Shown: one piece after another, positions 44,097 to 52,455 of the stretch
Layout of the letters: the number at the start of each line of letters is the position of its first letter
Position numbering within the stretch: position 1 is the stretch's first letter
Source: Flavobacterium fluviatile
Lineage (GTDB): Bacteria > Bacteroidota > Bacteroidia > Flavobacteriales > Flavobacteriaceae
Assembly (NCBI RefSeq): GCF_010645065.1
Contig: NZ_JAADZW010000010.1
Location: 62,001 to 126,000, forward strand
Direction: 5' to 3'
DNA length: 64,000 nt
Program-made: the position numbers and the translations under genes
Notes under the pieces: model-generated
Seen by the model: only the letters and a program-made list of their open reading frames with translations
What the model was told of the DNA's origin: nothing
Databases searched by the model: none

Positions 44097-45380
44097 ATGC
44101 GTAAATATTTTCTTTGGGCTGCCCCGGTATTTTTTATTGTAGCCGGTTTGAGCTGGTTGCAGCAATCGGAAATCATCTGGAAATTGGGACTTATCTTTGG
44201 ATTTTCGAGTATTGCCATTGGAGCAGGACACGTGAAAATAATAAGCGGTTATCAATATACGTTCTGGATTATTACTGCGGTTTGCGCCGGGTTAATCTAT
44301 CCGGATTTTTTCCTGCACGTGGGCGGTTTTGATATGCGAAATAAATGGCTTATTCTGATTATTATCCAGATGGTGATGTTCGGAATGGGAACCCAGATGA
44401 GCATTGAGGATTTTACAGGTATCAGAAAATCAGGCAGGGGAGTGCTTATTGGACTGCTGGGACATTTTACCATTATGCCGCTAGCAGGCTTTATCATTGC
44501 CACAACTTTTGGTTTTGAACCGGAAATCGCTGCCGGGATTATTCTGATAGGTTCCTGCAGCAGCGGACTGGCTTCTAATGTGATGACTTATATCGCCAAA
44601 GGAAATCTTGTTTTGTCCGTTACCGTAACCGCAATTTCAACTCTGGCAGCACCAATTATGACCCCTTTTTTGATGAAAATATTTGCCGGGACTTTGGTTG
44701 AGGTTCACTTTTTCAATATGATGATGGAGATTATCAAGATTGTTCTTGTGCCTTTGGCGGCAGCCATGATTCACGATATTTTAAAAAACTATGGGAATCT
44801 GGCCAGAAAAAGAATCTATTTGTTAACGATTTTGTCTGTATTCTGGCTTGTGATCTTTATTTTTATTCGAAAATCTTTCTACGTTATTGATGATAGTACA
44901 GCATTTCATGTCTTCGAAATTATCAATTTTACCTGTGGGGCTTTCATTGTAGGCGTCTTGTATCATTGGCTTTACAAAGCCTATCCAAAAATCGATGCGG
45001 TTATGCCTTATTTCTCGATGTTCGGAATTATCTATTTTACTTTGGTCACCACAGCTGCAGGAAGAGATAATCTCATACAGATTGGATTTCTATTGTTCCT
45101 TGCTTCAGTATTGCACAACGGAGCAGGCTATTTTTTCGGTTATTGGCTCAGCAGATTAAGCGGTCTTGACAAAAAAAGCAGTCAGACGATCGCTTTCGAA
45201 GTGGGTCTTCAAAACGGGGGAATGGCCTCCGGACTCGCCGGTTCTATGGGGAAACTGGCGACTTTAGGATTAGCATCGGCAGTTTTCAGTCCCTGGATGA
45301 ATGTTTCGGGTTCCCTCCTCGCTAATTACTGGCGAAAAACAGGCAATCCTGAAGACGAAACTCAACCTGATACTCATTAG
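44097..45380 (+). CDS. Bile-acid:sodium symporter (BASS) family transporter
   Basis: A 427-residue inner-membrane protein. After a short N-terminal pair of helices, the region from VMFGMGTQMSIEDF through SGRGVLIGLLGHFTIMPLAGF and GSCSSGLASNVMTYIAKGN is the SBF/BASS fold with its Na+-binding and crossing-helix motifs; LQNGGMASGLA is the second conserved block. Despite the name, relatives carry pyruvate, glycolate/glycerate or pantoate. It probably moves the substrate of the adjoining RuBisCO-like operon, 134 bp upstream on the same strand; apionate resembles pantoate in shape. A terminator follows. Length about 100 residues above the minimum BASS core because of the N-terminal extension. Confidence 0.85.
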   Translation: MRKYFLWAAPVFFIVAGLSWLQQSEIIWKLGLIFGFSSIAIGAGHVKIISGYQYTFWIITAVCAGLIYPDFFLHVGGFDMRNKWLILIIIQMVMFGMGTQMSIEDFTGIRKSGRGVLIGLLGHFTIMPLAGFIIATTFGFEPEIAAGIILIGSCSSGLASNVMTYIAKGNLVLSVTVTAISTLAAPIMTPFLMKIFAGTLVEVHFFNMMMEIIKIVLVPLAAAMIHDILKNYGNLARKRIYLLTILSVFWLVIFIFIRKSFYVIDDSTAFHVFEIINFTCGAFIVGVLYHWLYKAYPKIDAVMPYFSMFGIIYFTLVTTAAGRDNLIQIGFLLFLASVLHNGAGYFFGYWLSRLSGLDKKSSQTIAFEVGLQNGGMASGLAGSMGKLATLGLASAVFSPWMNVSGSLLANYWRKTGNPEDETQPDTH

Positions 45381-45391
45381 AAAAAATCAAT

Positions 45392-45419
45392 AACTCCATT
45401 TTACCGATGGAGTTTTTTT
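45392..45419 (+). terminator. Rho-independent terminator after the transporter gene
   Basis: AACTCCAT and ATGGAGTT form the stem around TTTACCG, followed by T residues; same stem sequence as at 35686 and 46862. Confidence 0.85.
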
Positions 45420-45438
45420 ATGGGTTTAAGTTTGGTAA

Positions 45439-45528
45439 TTTGGGCATAACCACAAGGGTCGGGCTGTTCATTATATCTTTTGTTTCCTAAAGAAGGAAAC
45501 AAAAGGATGCCATTTCCATCCCTTATGC
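45439..45528 (+). repeat. Family B element (copy 4, forward)
   Basis: TTTGGGCATAACCACAAGGGTCGGG to CCATCCCTTATGC, with a TTTTGTTTCC/GGAAACAAAA hairpin. Nearly identical to 35734-35828; in both places it follows a CTCCAT-type terminator. The remaining 200 bp of this gap are AT-rich, with no gene seen. Confidence 0.8.
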
Positions 45529-45726
45529 TTAATGATTTCATTAGAAATTTAAGCTTATTTTAAATTTGGAATAACGACAAAGCGATATCCGTAAATTAAT
45601 TAAAGTCAATATTGTTGAATTATTTCTGATCCTGATGATTTTTATTTTAAACAGATAAGTTTGCTAAAACAACGCAACTAAATACTTTGATTTACATCTG
45701 TATAGATAAACCATAACTCAAAAATT

Positions 45727-46278
45727 ATGAAAACCAAAATTCACTTTATTGCACTTGTACTAATCAGCAGTTTAATAGTATCGTGTTCGTCTGACGATGA
45801 ATTAAACTATCAGAATGATTTCCAAAAAAGCCAGAAAACCTGGCTGGATTTTAAAAACTCATCAAATAACACTTATAAGTATGTTGTATACAGTGGTTCT
45901 GTTTTTCTGAATTATGGTTGGGAAACAACCATAACGGTATCAAATGGAAAAATAATCAGGCGTCATTTTAAATACACAGGAAATACTGAAAATATTCCTG
46001 ATAGTGTACCATTAGAATGGACTGAAGAAGAAAATCAGATAAACACTCACGAAAATTCAGTTGCGGCGGAGGCTTTAACATTAGATCAAATCTACACCAA
46101 GGCAGAAAAAGAATGGCTTATCAAAAGGAAAGACGTCTCTGTGTATTTCGAATCCAAAAATAATGGTTTGATTTCTACTTGTGGTTATGTTCCTAAAGGA
46201 TGCATGGATGATTGCTTTTTCGGTATCAGAATAAAAAGCATACAGTCTTATAATTTTTTAAATAAAGCAGTTCGATGA
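45727..46278 (+). CDS. Putative lipoprotein, DUF6174-like
   Basis: A 183-residue protein with lipobox IVSC (Cys 20) followed by SSDDE, so it is anchored in a membrane by lipid; an acidic stretch after Cys can direct flavobacterial lipoproteins to the surface. The mature part has WLDFKNSSNNTYKYVVYSGS and a TIYTKAEKEW-like helix (LDQIYTKAEKEW), resembling DUF6174. Two pairs of cysteines near the C-terminus (STCGYVPKGCMDDC) may bond. Role unknown. Confidence 0.7.
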   Translation: MKTKIHFIALVLISSLIVSCSSDDELNYQNDFQKSQKTWLDFKNSSNNTYKYVVYSGSVFLNYGWETTITVSNGKIIRRHFKYTGNTENIPDSVPLEWTEEENQINTHENSVAAEALTLDQIYTKAEKEWLIKRKDVSVYFESKNNGLISTCGYVPKGCMDDCFFGIRIKSIQSYNFLNKAVR

Positions 46279-46471
46279 GAAACTGTAAAAATGGAAAGCC
46301 ATCAGCAGAAAAAGTTGCCTCAAACGCAGAGATGTTTGATTTAATTGAAGCTTAATTATTGTTAAAAAAGGTGTTTCTTTTTTTATATTTCAATATAAAT
46401 AATTGATTTTAAATATTTTGGATGTATTTTTTTTGTAACTTGTTTCCTGTTTAACCTATAATCTAAAAATC

Positions 46472-46837
46472 ATGAAAAAATCTAACTTATTTATTTATGG
46501 GATTGTATTACTAACCATATTAATGGTTTCATGTAATGATCGTAATAAACTGGTGAACTCGTGGAAAATTACCGCAGTAGAAGCAAAAATGCCACTTTCG
46601 GATTCTGCAAAAACTGCAATTCTGGCCAACGGAATGTTGACTTTTACAAAAGATGGACACGTAACAGGTTTTCTCCAGAGAGAAATAACAGATGGTACTT
46701 ATGCTTTAACAAAAGGAGGGAAGAGCCTGGTGATTAAAGATGAAACAGGAACGCCTTATCCATGCGAAAGCACAATAACTGATGATAAACTGATATTAGA
46801 AAGCAGGGAGATGAAAATTACACTGGATAAAATATAA
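46472..46837 (+). CDS. Small lipocalin-like lipoprotein
   Basis: A 121-residue lipoprotein (lipobox MVSC, Cys 21). The mature domain follows the short lipocalin-like pattern: NSWKITAVEAK at the start, then alternating strands MLTFTKDGHVTGF, ITDGTYALTKGGKSLVI and DDKLILESREMKITL. Proteins of this sort are common in Bacteroidota and mostly unstudied. No link to neighbours; the next gene is 420 bp away. Confidence 0.75.
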   Translation: MKKSNLFIYGIVLLTILMVSCNDRNKLVNSWKITAVEAKMPLSDSAKTAILANGMLTFTKDGHVTGFLQREITDGTYALTKGGKSLVIKDETGTPYPCESTITDDKLILESREMKITLDKI

Positions 46838-46861
46838 ACAGCAAAACAGAAATTTTAATTG

Positions 46862-46894
46862 AAACTCCATTTTTTTTAATGGAGTTTTTTTTTA
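46862..46894 (+). terminator. Rho-independent terminator
   Basis: AAACTCCATT and AATGGAGTTT stem followed by a long T run, 25 bp after the lipocalin-like gene. Confidence 0.88.
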
Positions 46895-46935
46895 AGAATA
46901 TAAATTTATACCAACAAACTTAAACCGAGTAGCAG

Positions 46936-47163
46936 AAAAGATGTTAATTAATTAAACTCGTTGGGTGAAATTGAACAAAATAGCTTCAAGCATTAAACCT
47001 AATTTGATCTGCGAAAATCCTTTAAAATCTGCGTGAAATACTTTTGCGTATTAATTTTTCACGCAGATTTACAGAGATTAAAGCAGATTTAGACAGATTT
47101 ATATCAAGCTGATACGCTAGAATTGGAAAAGGAATAATTTTACCCAACGGGTTAATTAACTAT
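46936..47163. repeat. MITE-like nested inverted repeat with internal family E
   Basis: Outer arms: TGTTAATTAATTAAACTCGTTGGGTGAAATT at the left (given here in outline; key core CGTTGGGT) and AATTTTACCCAACGGGTTAA at the right. Inside lies a family E pair, AATCTGCGTGAAATA and TTTCACGCAGATTTA, around 47024-47070. No coding capacity. It fills the 422-bp gap before the LuxR-type gene. Confidence 0.6.
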
Positions 47164-47259
47164 TTTTATAACTTCGGCAAAAGCTGTCAGATGTCAAATT
47201 AGTACAGAAAGCTTATCACAAAATAGTATCAAATATTTAAATACAATACAATAAGAAAA

Positions 47260-48120
47260 ATGACTTTACTCGAAATTGTCTTAATGATTATAGCTTACAC
47301 CTTAATAATTGTTACTATTTTCCTGCAATTAGTTTGCTATAAAAGAAACCTTGAAACCTTTGAAACGATTGCTTTTACATTTTCATTACTATTACTGATT
47401 ATTGCTTTGACAGTTTCTTCTTTTTTAGAACAAATCAGTCATATCAAAACTACTGATGCCTTTATATTACTAACGATGGTTTTAGTAGGACTAACAACTC
47501 CTCTGAATGTACTAAGAGAAAGGCAGTATGCTGTAAAATCAGTTTTTAAAAAAATATTTATTGGTCTTTCAGCTTTTTTGTTCATCTCTGTTATTGCAGC
47601 CTGGTTTTTTAATTTCCTGCCTTATATGCAATATGTGGTCACTTTGTTCTTAGGATTTTCGGTTGTATTGTCCATGATTCTCATCAGAACCACTAAACCT
47701 CATAAAAGAATAATGCACAGAGAGAAAACCGAACGGATATTTGCTATTGCTTTTATGATACTTGTACCGCTTTCGTTGATAATGAACTATTATTATAAGT
47801 CATCCAACGCCGAATTGAAAATTGGTTTTACGATTCCTTTAGTATTCATTCTTTTGTCAGGAAGTAAATTTTTGGATGATTTACAGCGTCTTTCTCTCAT
47901 GAATCCGCAAATTGAACCTAAAGAACAGAATTTTAAAAATTATGGCTTGTCAGAAAGAGAAAAGGAAATCGCAATGCTTTTAGTAAAAGGCAAAACGTAC
48001 AATGAAATTTCTGAAGCATTGTACATATCTCTGCCAACTGTTAAAACACATGCAAGCAATATTTATCGAAAGTTTGGAGTAAAAAGCAGGGCAGGATTTA
48101 CTGCTATTTTAATCAGTTAA
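47260..48120 (+). CDS. Membrane-anchored LuxR-family transcription regulator
   Basis: A 286-residue protein with about seven transmembrane helices in residues 1-205 (starting LLEIVLMIIAYTLIIVTIFL) and a C-terminal GerE/LuxR helix-turn-helix: LSEREKEIAMLLVKGKTYNEI, then LPTVKTHASNIYRKFGVKSR. The membrane part probably senses a signal and the HTH binds DNA at the membrane face. There is no receiver domain. It precedes an outer-membrane beta-barrel gene by 134 bp on the same strand; that gene is a candidate target. Confidence 0.85.
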   Translation: MTLLEIVLMIIAYTLIIVTIFLQLVCYKRNLETFETIAFTFSLLLLIIALTVSSFLEQISHIKTTDAFILLTMVLVGLTTPLNVLRERQYAVKSVFKKIFIGLSAFLFISVIAAWFFNFLPYMQYVVTLFLGFSVVLSMILIRTTKPHKRIMHREKTERIFAIAFMILVPLSLIMNYYYKSSNAELKIGFTIPLVFILLSGSKFLDDLQRLSLMNPQIEPKEQNFKNYGLSEREKEIAMLLVKGKTYNEISEALYISLPTVKTHASNIYRKFGVKSRAGFTAILIS

Positions 48121-48254
48121 TCATTGTTTTTTTGTTTTAAAAAGACTCATACTTTTGTATGATTTCTGGTTTTTTGGACTATTTCATACTATTACCCGAT
48201 TGTCGCCCGTAATTGTGAAATCTATTTTCGCTTCAAATTTATATCACAAAAAAT

Positions 48255-49544
48255 ATGAAGCGAAAAATTTTAATGTCAATCCTGACAAGTATTACAATGT
48301 ATACATGGGCGCAGGAAAATCCTTCGGAGGAAGCCAAAAAAAAGAGGCTGGATTTTGCCAAAACCTATTTTGAATTAGGAGGAACTTTTTTCCCCTCTTT
48401 TACAGGAAAAAGTATGGTAAACAATGAAGTTGAAACCTTCAAAAATTCGGCTTCCTTTAATCAATATCTTACCTGGGGCGGATTTCACTTTTGGGGGCAT
48501 GCAGAATTATATGTAACTTTTCCGCTTAACCAGACAGATTTCAAAAAAAATGATCAAAATAGTTTTGAGCATAAGCATTCTGTTGTAACCGGGGCAAGAT
48601 TTTTTCCGTGGGTGTATCAGGAAAAGAAAATTATACCTTATGTGGGTGTCAGCTGGGGGGCATTGGACTTTCATCAAAAAAGTAAACCTAATGAAGATCA
48701 GCCTTTTATTTCAAAAGATTTCATGATGAATTATGATATAGGGGTGTTGTATGGTTACAGAAATTTCTCTTTGCGGTTGGGGTTGAATTATTTTCCGGAT
48801 AATAAATGGCAATATCCAATTGATAAAACGAATAAAGAAGAAATCAAAACACCAAATTTTGCTTTTCAGTTAGGACTGCTTTATTCTATGGATACGTCCA
48901 ATAATGTAGATAAAGAAACAAGGGACAAATGGAATAGCTATCCTCGTTTATCCAAACAGACTCTCGGTTCTTTTAAATTTGGAGATTTCTTTGTGGGAGT
49001 AGGTCCTTCTATGTCCTTTTCACTTTCAAAATCCGAATATAACGAAAGCCAGTTTCCGTATCTGAAAAATAAAATAACTTCAAAAAATTATTTTGATATT
49101 GCTGCAGGTTATCATTTTTATAAAGCCGGAATATTTACCGCATTGTCATTTAGAAACCCAAAATTTGAAACAGAGGGATATGGTTCAAAACAAGAAATTA
49201 AGAAAACTTCACTGGCATTAGAAGGCAATAAATTTTTAACAGATTACACAGGATTTGCGCCTTATATTGGTATAAACTTAGCGTACGATAAATTAAAATA
49301 CACTGAAAATGCAGACAATTTAAAACAAGAGATTACCTTTAATAAAATTGAACCGGGACTTACTATTGGCTGGGATATAAGGCCAGGTAAAAATGATGAA
49401 GCATTGATATTAAGGACAAATTTTCGCTGGTATCCTTTTTCTGAATTTGAAGTTGACGGAAAGAAATTTAAATTCAGTCAATTGGAATATAACCTCATTC
49501 AATTGGTTTTTTATCCGGAGAAACTAATTAATAAAAAGAAATAA
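48255..49544 (+). CDS. Predicted outer-membrane beta-barrel protein
   Basis: A 429-residue exported protein (signal peptide ending TMYTWAQ). The mature sequence is a run of amphipathic strands with aromatic belts (HFWGHAELYVTFPL, IIPYVGVSWGALDFH, NFSLRLGLNYFPDN, GLTIGWDIRPG) and ends with a beta-signal-like strand, as in outer-membrane barrels. No enzyme or receptor motif was recognised. It lies after the membrane LuxR gene. Function unknown. Confidence 0.72.
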   Translation: MKRKILMSILTSITMYTWAQENPSEEAKKKRLDFAKTYFELGGTFFPSFTGKSMVNNEVETFKNSASFNQYLTWGGFHFWGHAELYVTFPLNQTDFKKNDQNSFEHKHSVVTGARFFPWVYQEKKIIPYVGVSWGALDFHQKSKPNEDQPFISKDFMMNYDIGVLYGYRNFSLRLGLNYFPDNKWQYPIDKTNKEEIKTPNFAFQLGLLYSMDTSNNVDKETRDKWNSYPRLSKQTLGSFKFGDFFVGVGPSMSFSLSKSEYNESQFPYLKNKITSKNYFDIAAGYHFYKAGIFTALSFRNPKFETEGYGSKQEIKKTSLALEGNKFLTDYTGFAPYIGINLAYDKLKYTENADNLKQEITFNKIEPGLTIGWDIRPGKNDEALILRTNFRWYPFSEFEVDGKKFKFSQLEYNLIQLVFYPEKLINKKK

Positions 49545-49561
49545 AAATCTACATTTAAAAA

Positions 49562-49594
49562 AAACCTCCAAAGGCAGTTGATTTTGGAGGTTTG
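49562..49594 (-). terminator. Hairpin terminator for the DoxX gene
   Basis: AAACCTCCAAA and TTTTGGAGGTTT arms; on the - strand the stem is followed by a run of T. It lies between convergent genes and may serve both. Confidence 0.75.
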
Positions 49595-49617
49595 TGATTA
49601 TATAGAAAATAGGAAAT

Positions 49618-50019
49618 TTAATCCCATTGATTGCTTTTTGAAACCGCAATATTACCTGCTCCAGTAAAGAACAAAGTAATTGCGCCAAAGAAATACAGAC
49701 CAATCAGTTCTAGAGCCCATCCTCCGTGTTCTCCCATAGAAAATATTTCAGTGCTGTGAGCCATTAAAACAGCAAATAAACAATTGAAAGCAAATATGGC
49801 GGCAGCTATTCTGGTTCTGAAACCAATTAAAATAGCAATAGGGGCAAGTATTTCACCCACCAGTACACCATAAGCAATAAACTCAGGAATTCCTTTTTCT
49901 GCAAGCATTGATTTTATAAATTCTAAACCTCCGCTGAATTTGGCAATGCCATGCAGGAGCATTAAAACGCTAATTGTGACACGCAGTATCAATAAGCCTA
50001 AATCGTTGTTTTTTCTCAT
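49618..50019 (-). CDS. DoxX family membrane protein
   Basis: A 133-residue inner-membrane protein with four helices. LGLLILRVTISVLMLLHGIAKFSGG at the start, GILAPIAILIGFRTRIAA-like centre (VGEILAPIAILIGF) and a final ALFFTGAGN-like turn (TLFFTGAGNIAVS) are the DoxX signature. Members are linked to thiol/redox balance or are uncharacterised. No functional link to neighbours. Confidence 0.85.
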   Translation of the reverse strand: MRKNNDLGLLILRVTISVLMLLHGIAKFSGGLEFIKSMLAEKGIPEFIAYGVLVGEILAPIAILIGFRTRIAAAIFAFNCLFAVLMAHSTEIFSMGEHGGWALELIGLYFFGAITLFFTGAGNIAVSKSNQWD

Positions 50020-50136
50020 AATTTGTTAATCATTAGAAGTTAATAGACTCAAATATATTGAATAGTTTAATTGATCCCAAATTTCTGAATATCTAATCTT
50101 TTTGTTTTCTCTTAGGTTATAGTGTTGATTCTTTGT

Positions 50137-50652
50137 TTATTCATTCACGAATCTACTTTTATAAAGTTTGTAAAATCCTAAACTGATGATAGAAAAAACA
50201 ATTAGAGTAATAAATAGATAAAAAATATATTTTTTGATATACTCATCTTTATAATTACATTGATTATTTGAGTCGCAAAAAAACCTCTCATCATATAAAA
50301 AGTATTCTTCAGGACATCCGAATATTCTGCAATTTTTCATTTTTACTACGTCAATAGTTTTGTTTCCATTTAGTATAATATTCTTATAGGTTTGTAAATT
50401 CATTTTACTATTACCAATAAGGGCAACACAACCGGTTTTCATACCATCTTTAAAAAGTGCTAAATAGTAACTACCACCACTATTTTTTACAAGCACAACT
50501 TTGCTAATGGACTCAATTTTAATCTTTTTTACTAAAATATACTCATTAGGCAGGCAAACATTTAGCATATTTCGCGCAACCAAAGAAAATATTGTTAAGA
50601 TAAATATATACAGGATAACAACGACAGTTTTTAATGTTGTTCTATTTTTCAT
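50137..50652 (-). CDS. Hypothetical membrane protein
   Basis: Not recognised. A 171-residue protein with one transmembrane helix at residues about 8-28 (VVVILYIFILTIFSLVA) and another at about 142-162 (YIFYLFITLIVFSIISLGF), leaving some 110 residues between, probably periplasmic. That loop has two pairs of Cys (NCRIFGCPEE, RFFCDSNNQCNYK). AT-rich with no family motif. It lies alone between DoxX and the tRNA gene. Confidence 0.6.
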   Translation of the reverse strand: MKNRTTLKTVVVILYIFILTIFSLVARNMLNVCLPNEYILVKKIKIESISKVVLVKNSGGSYYLALFKDGMKTGCVALIGNSKMNLQTYKNIILNGNKTIDVVKMKNCRIFGCPEEYFLYDERFFCDSNNQCNYKDEYIKKYIFYLFITLIVFSIISLGFYKLYKSRFVNE

Positions 50653-50801
50653 AGATTTAGAATGTCAATTTTTTCTTATTCAGATTGTCTAAGCTTTTTG
50701 TCTAATCCTCAGCTTTTGAACTTGATACTTAATTTTTCCTCCCCACAGGTTTTCGGATTGATCCTTGATCCCGAACTTATGCGATTTGTTTCGTAATACA
50801 A

Positions 50802-50836
50802 AAAAACCTCCAAAGTCATTGACCTTGGAGGTTTGT
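50802..50836 (-). terminator. Terminator downstream of tRNA-Val
   Basis: AACCTCCAAAGTC and GACCTTGGAGGTT arms; on the - strand it follows the tRNA by 8 bp and ends in T residues. Confidence 0.8.
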
Positions 50837-50843
50837 TAAAAAT

Positions 50844-50921
50844 TGGTGGGCGATGAGGGGTTCGAACCCCCGACCCCCTCGGTGTAAACGAGGTGCTCTG
50901 AACCAGCTGAGCTAATCGCCC
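50844..50921 (-). tRNA. tRNA-Val (anticodon TAC)
   Basis: On the - strand the acceptor GGGCGAT pairs with ATCGCCC, the D-arm has GCTCAGCTGGTTCAGAGC, the anticodon loop TTTACAC sits on a CCTCG/CGAGG stem, and the T-loop TTCGAAC sits on a GGGGG/CCCTC stem. The discriminator A and CCA end are encoded. Total 78 nt. The anticodon TAC reads valine codons. Confidence 0.97.
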
Positions 50922-51100
50922 TATTTTACCAGGTTGCTATCATTTTGTGATTGCGAGTGCAAATATACGCGAGTTTTTGAGTTCTGCAAAGAAAATCAAT
51001 TAAAAAATAAAACTTTTTTAAAAATAATTTTTATCTCCTTGTTTATGAATTTGTTATTAAAATAGTTTTCCGGAACTTCTTAGACAGAAAAGAACTGTTT

Positions 51101-52327
51101 TTAATTCAGAGGCAGTTCGGCCACTACAAAAGTGCTGCCGCCAGCGTAAATTAAATCATTTTCGGCAGCATTTTTCTTTGCTTCCGCGAAAGCGATTGCA
51201 ACCGAATCGTACTTTTCTCCCTCTAAATCGTATTTTTCTGCTGCATTTTTTAAGGTTTCGGCGGGTAAACCTCTCGAAGAATCCGGACTGCAGAAATAGT
51301 ATTGCGCCTCTTTTGGAAATAAAGGCAGAATAGCATCTAAATCTTTATCATTGACAACACCCAAAACAATATGCAGTTTTTCATACTTTTCATTTTGAAG
51401 CTGTTTCATTACAACAGTCAGCCCATGTTTGTTGTGTGCCGTGTCGCAGATGATTTTTGGGTTTTCGCCCAGTTGCTGCCATCTTCCCTGCAGACCGGTA
51501 TTTTTTACAACATGCAATAAACCTTCTTTTAATTGCTCAGTCGAAATTTTAAAATCAGTCTGATTGTTTAAAATTGAAATCGCCTGCTGAACCGTTTTTT
51601 TATTGTGAAACTGATAATCGCCGATTAAGTCAGATAAGTAAATCTGATCAATCAAGTCAGACGCGAAAGAAATTGGAGCGTTGTTTTCTTCGGCTTTTGC
51701 TAAAAATACCGGTTTGGTTTCAGATGTATATTCGCCAATAACCACCGGAACATTTGGTTTGATAATTCCTGCTTTTTCTCCCGCAATAGCTTCCAGGGTG
51801 TTGCCTAAAAACTGGGTATGATCTAAGCCAATATTAGTAATTACCGAAACCATAGGTGTAATAATATTTGTAGCATCCAGTCTTCCGCCCAGTCCAACTT
51901 CGATAATGGCAATATCTACTTTCTCAAAAGCAAAATAGTCAAAAGCCAGACCAACCGTCATTTCGAAAAAACTCATATCATTTGCTTCAAAGAAATCTTT
52001 GTGTTTTGCAATAAATTCAATAACAAAATCTTCTGAAATTTCCTTTCCGTTTATTTTGATTCTTTCCCTGAAATCTTTCAAATGCGGTGAAGTGTACAAA
52101 CCAACTTTGTATCCTGCTTCCTGCAAAACCGAAGCTAGCATGTGAGACGTAGATCCTTTCCCGTTGGTCCCTGCAACGTGTATGCATTTTATCTTGTTTT
52201 GAGGATTGCCTAAATGTGCTGCCAGCAGCCTAATGTTAGTTAAGTCTTCTTTGTACGCCGAAGCCCCCTGAAGCTGATACATGGGCAATTGATTAAACAT
52301 CCAATGGGTTGTTTCCTGATAGTTCAT
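51101..52327 (-). CDS. folC: Folylpolyglutamate synthase / dihydrofolate synthase
   Basis: Adds glutamate to folates (and to dihydropteroate) with ATP in the cytoplasm. HVAGTNGKGSTSHMLASVLQ is the Mur-ligase-type ATP-binding loop near residue 50, followed by VGLYTSPHLKDFRERI, the folate-contacting segment. DIAIIEVGLGGRLDATNII holds the Mg-binding Glu, and LDHTQFLGNTLEAIAGEKAGI is the family core. Residues about 300-400 form the C-terminal Rossmann-like domain ending GGSTFVVAE. At 408 residues it is of usual length. It is divergent from ExbB. Confidence 0.95.
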   Translation of the reverse strand: MNYQETTHWMFNQLPMYQLQGASAYKEDLTNIRLLAAHLGNPQNKIKCIHVAGTNGKGSTSHMLASVLQEAGYKVGLYTSPHLKDFRERIKINGKEISEDFVIEFIAKHKDFFEANDMSFFEMTVGLAFDYFAFEKVDIAIIEVGLGGRLDATNIITPMVSVITNIGLDHTQFLGNTLEAIAGEKAGIIKPNVPVVIGEYTSETKPVFLAKAEENNAPISFASDLIDQIYLSDLIGDYQFHNKKTVQQAISILNNQTDFKISTEQLKEGLLHVVKNTGLQGRWQQLGENPKIICDTAHNKHGLTVVMKQLQNEKYEKLHIVLGVVNDKDLDAILPLFPKEAQYYFCSPDSSRGLPAETLKNAAEKYDLEGEKYDSVAIAFAEAKKNAAENDLIYAGGSTFVVAELPLN

Positions 52328-52455
52328 TTTTGAATAAAGTAGCGGTTAATTGAAATAATTTTCGATTTTATTAGTTTAATAATTGAGCGAAAATTATCTT
52401 TATTGCAAATTTCAAATATTTTTTAGAATTAATTATTATAAACAAGAATTAATAT

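Noticed and set aside
46936..47163. Insertion sequence
   Set aside because: There is no transposase frame; at most it is a non-autonomous element.
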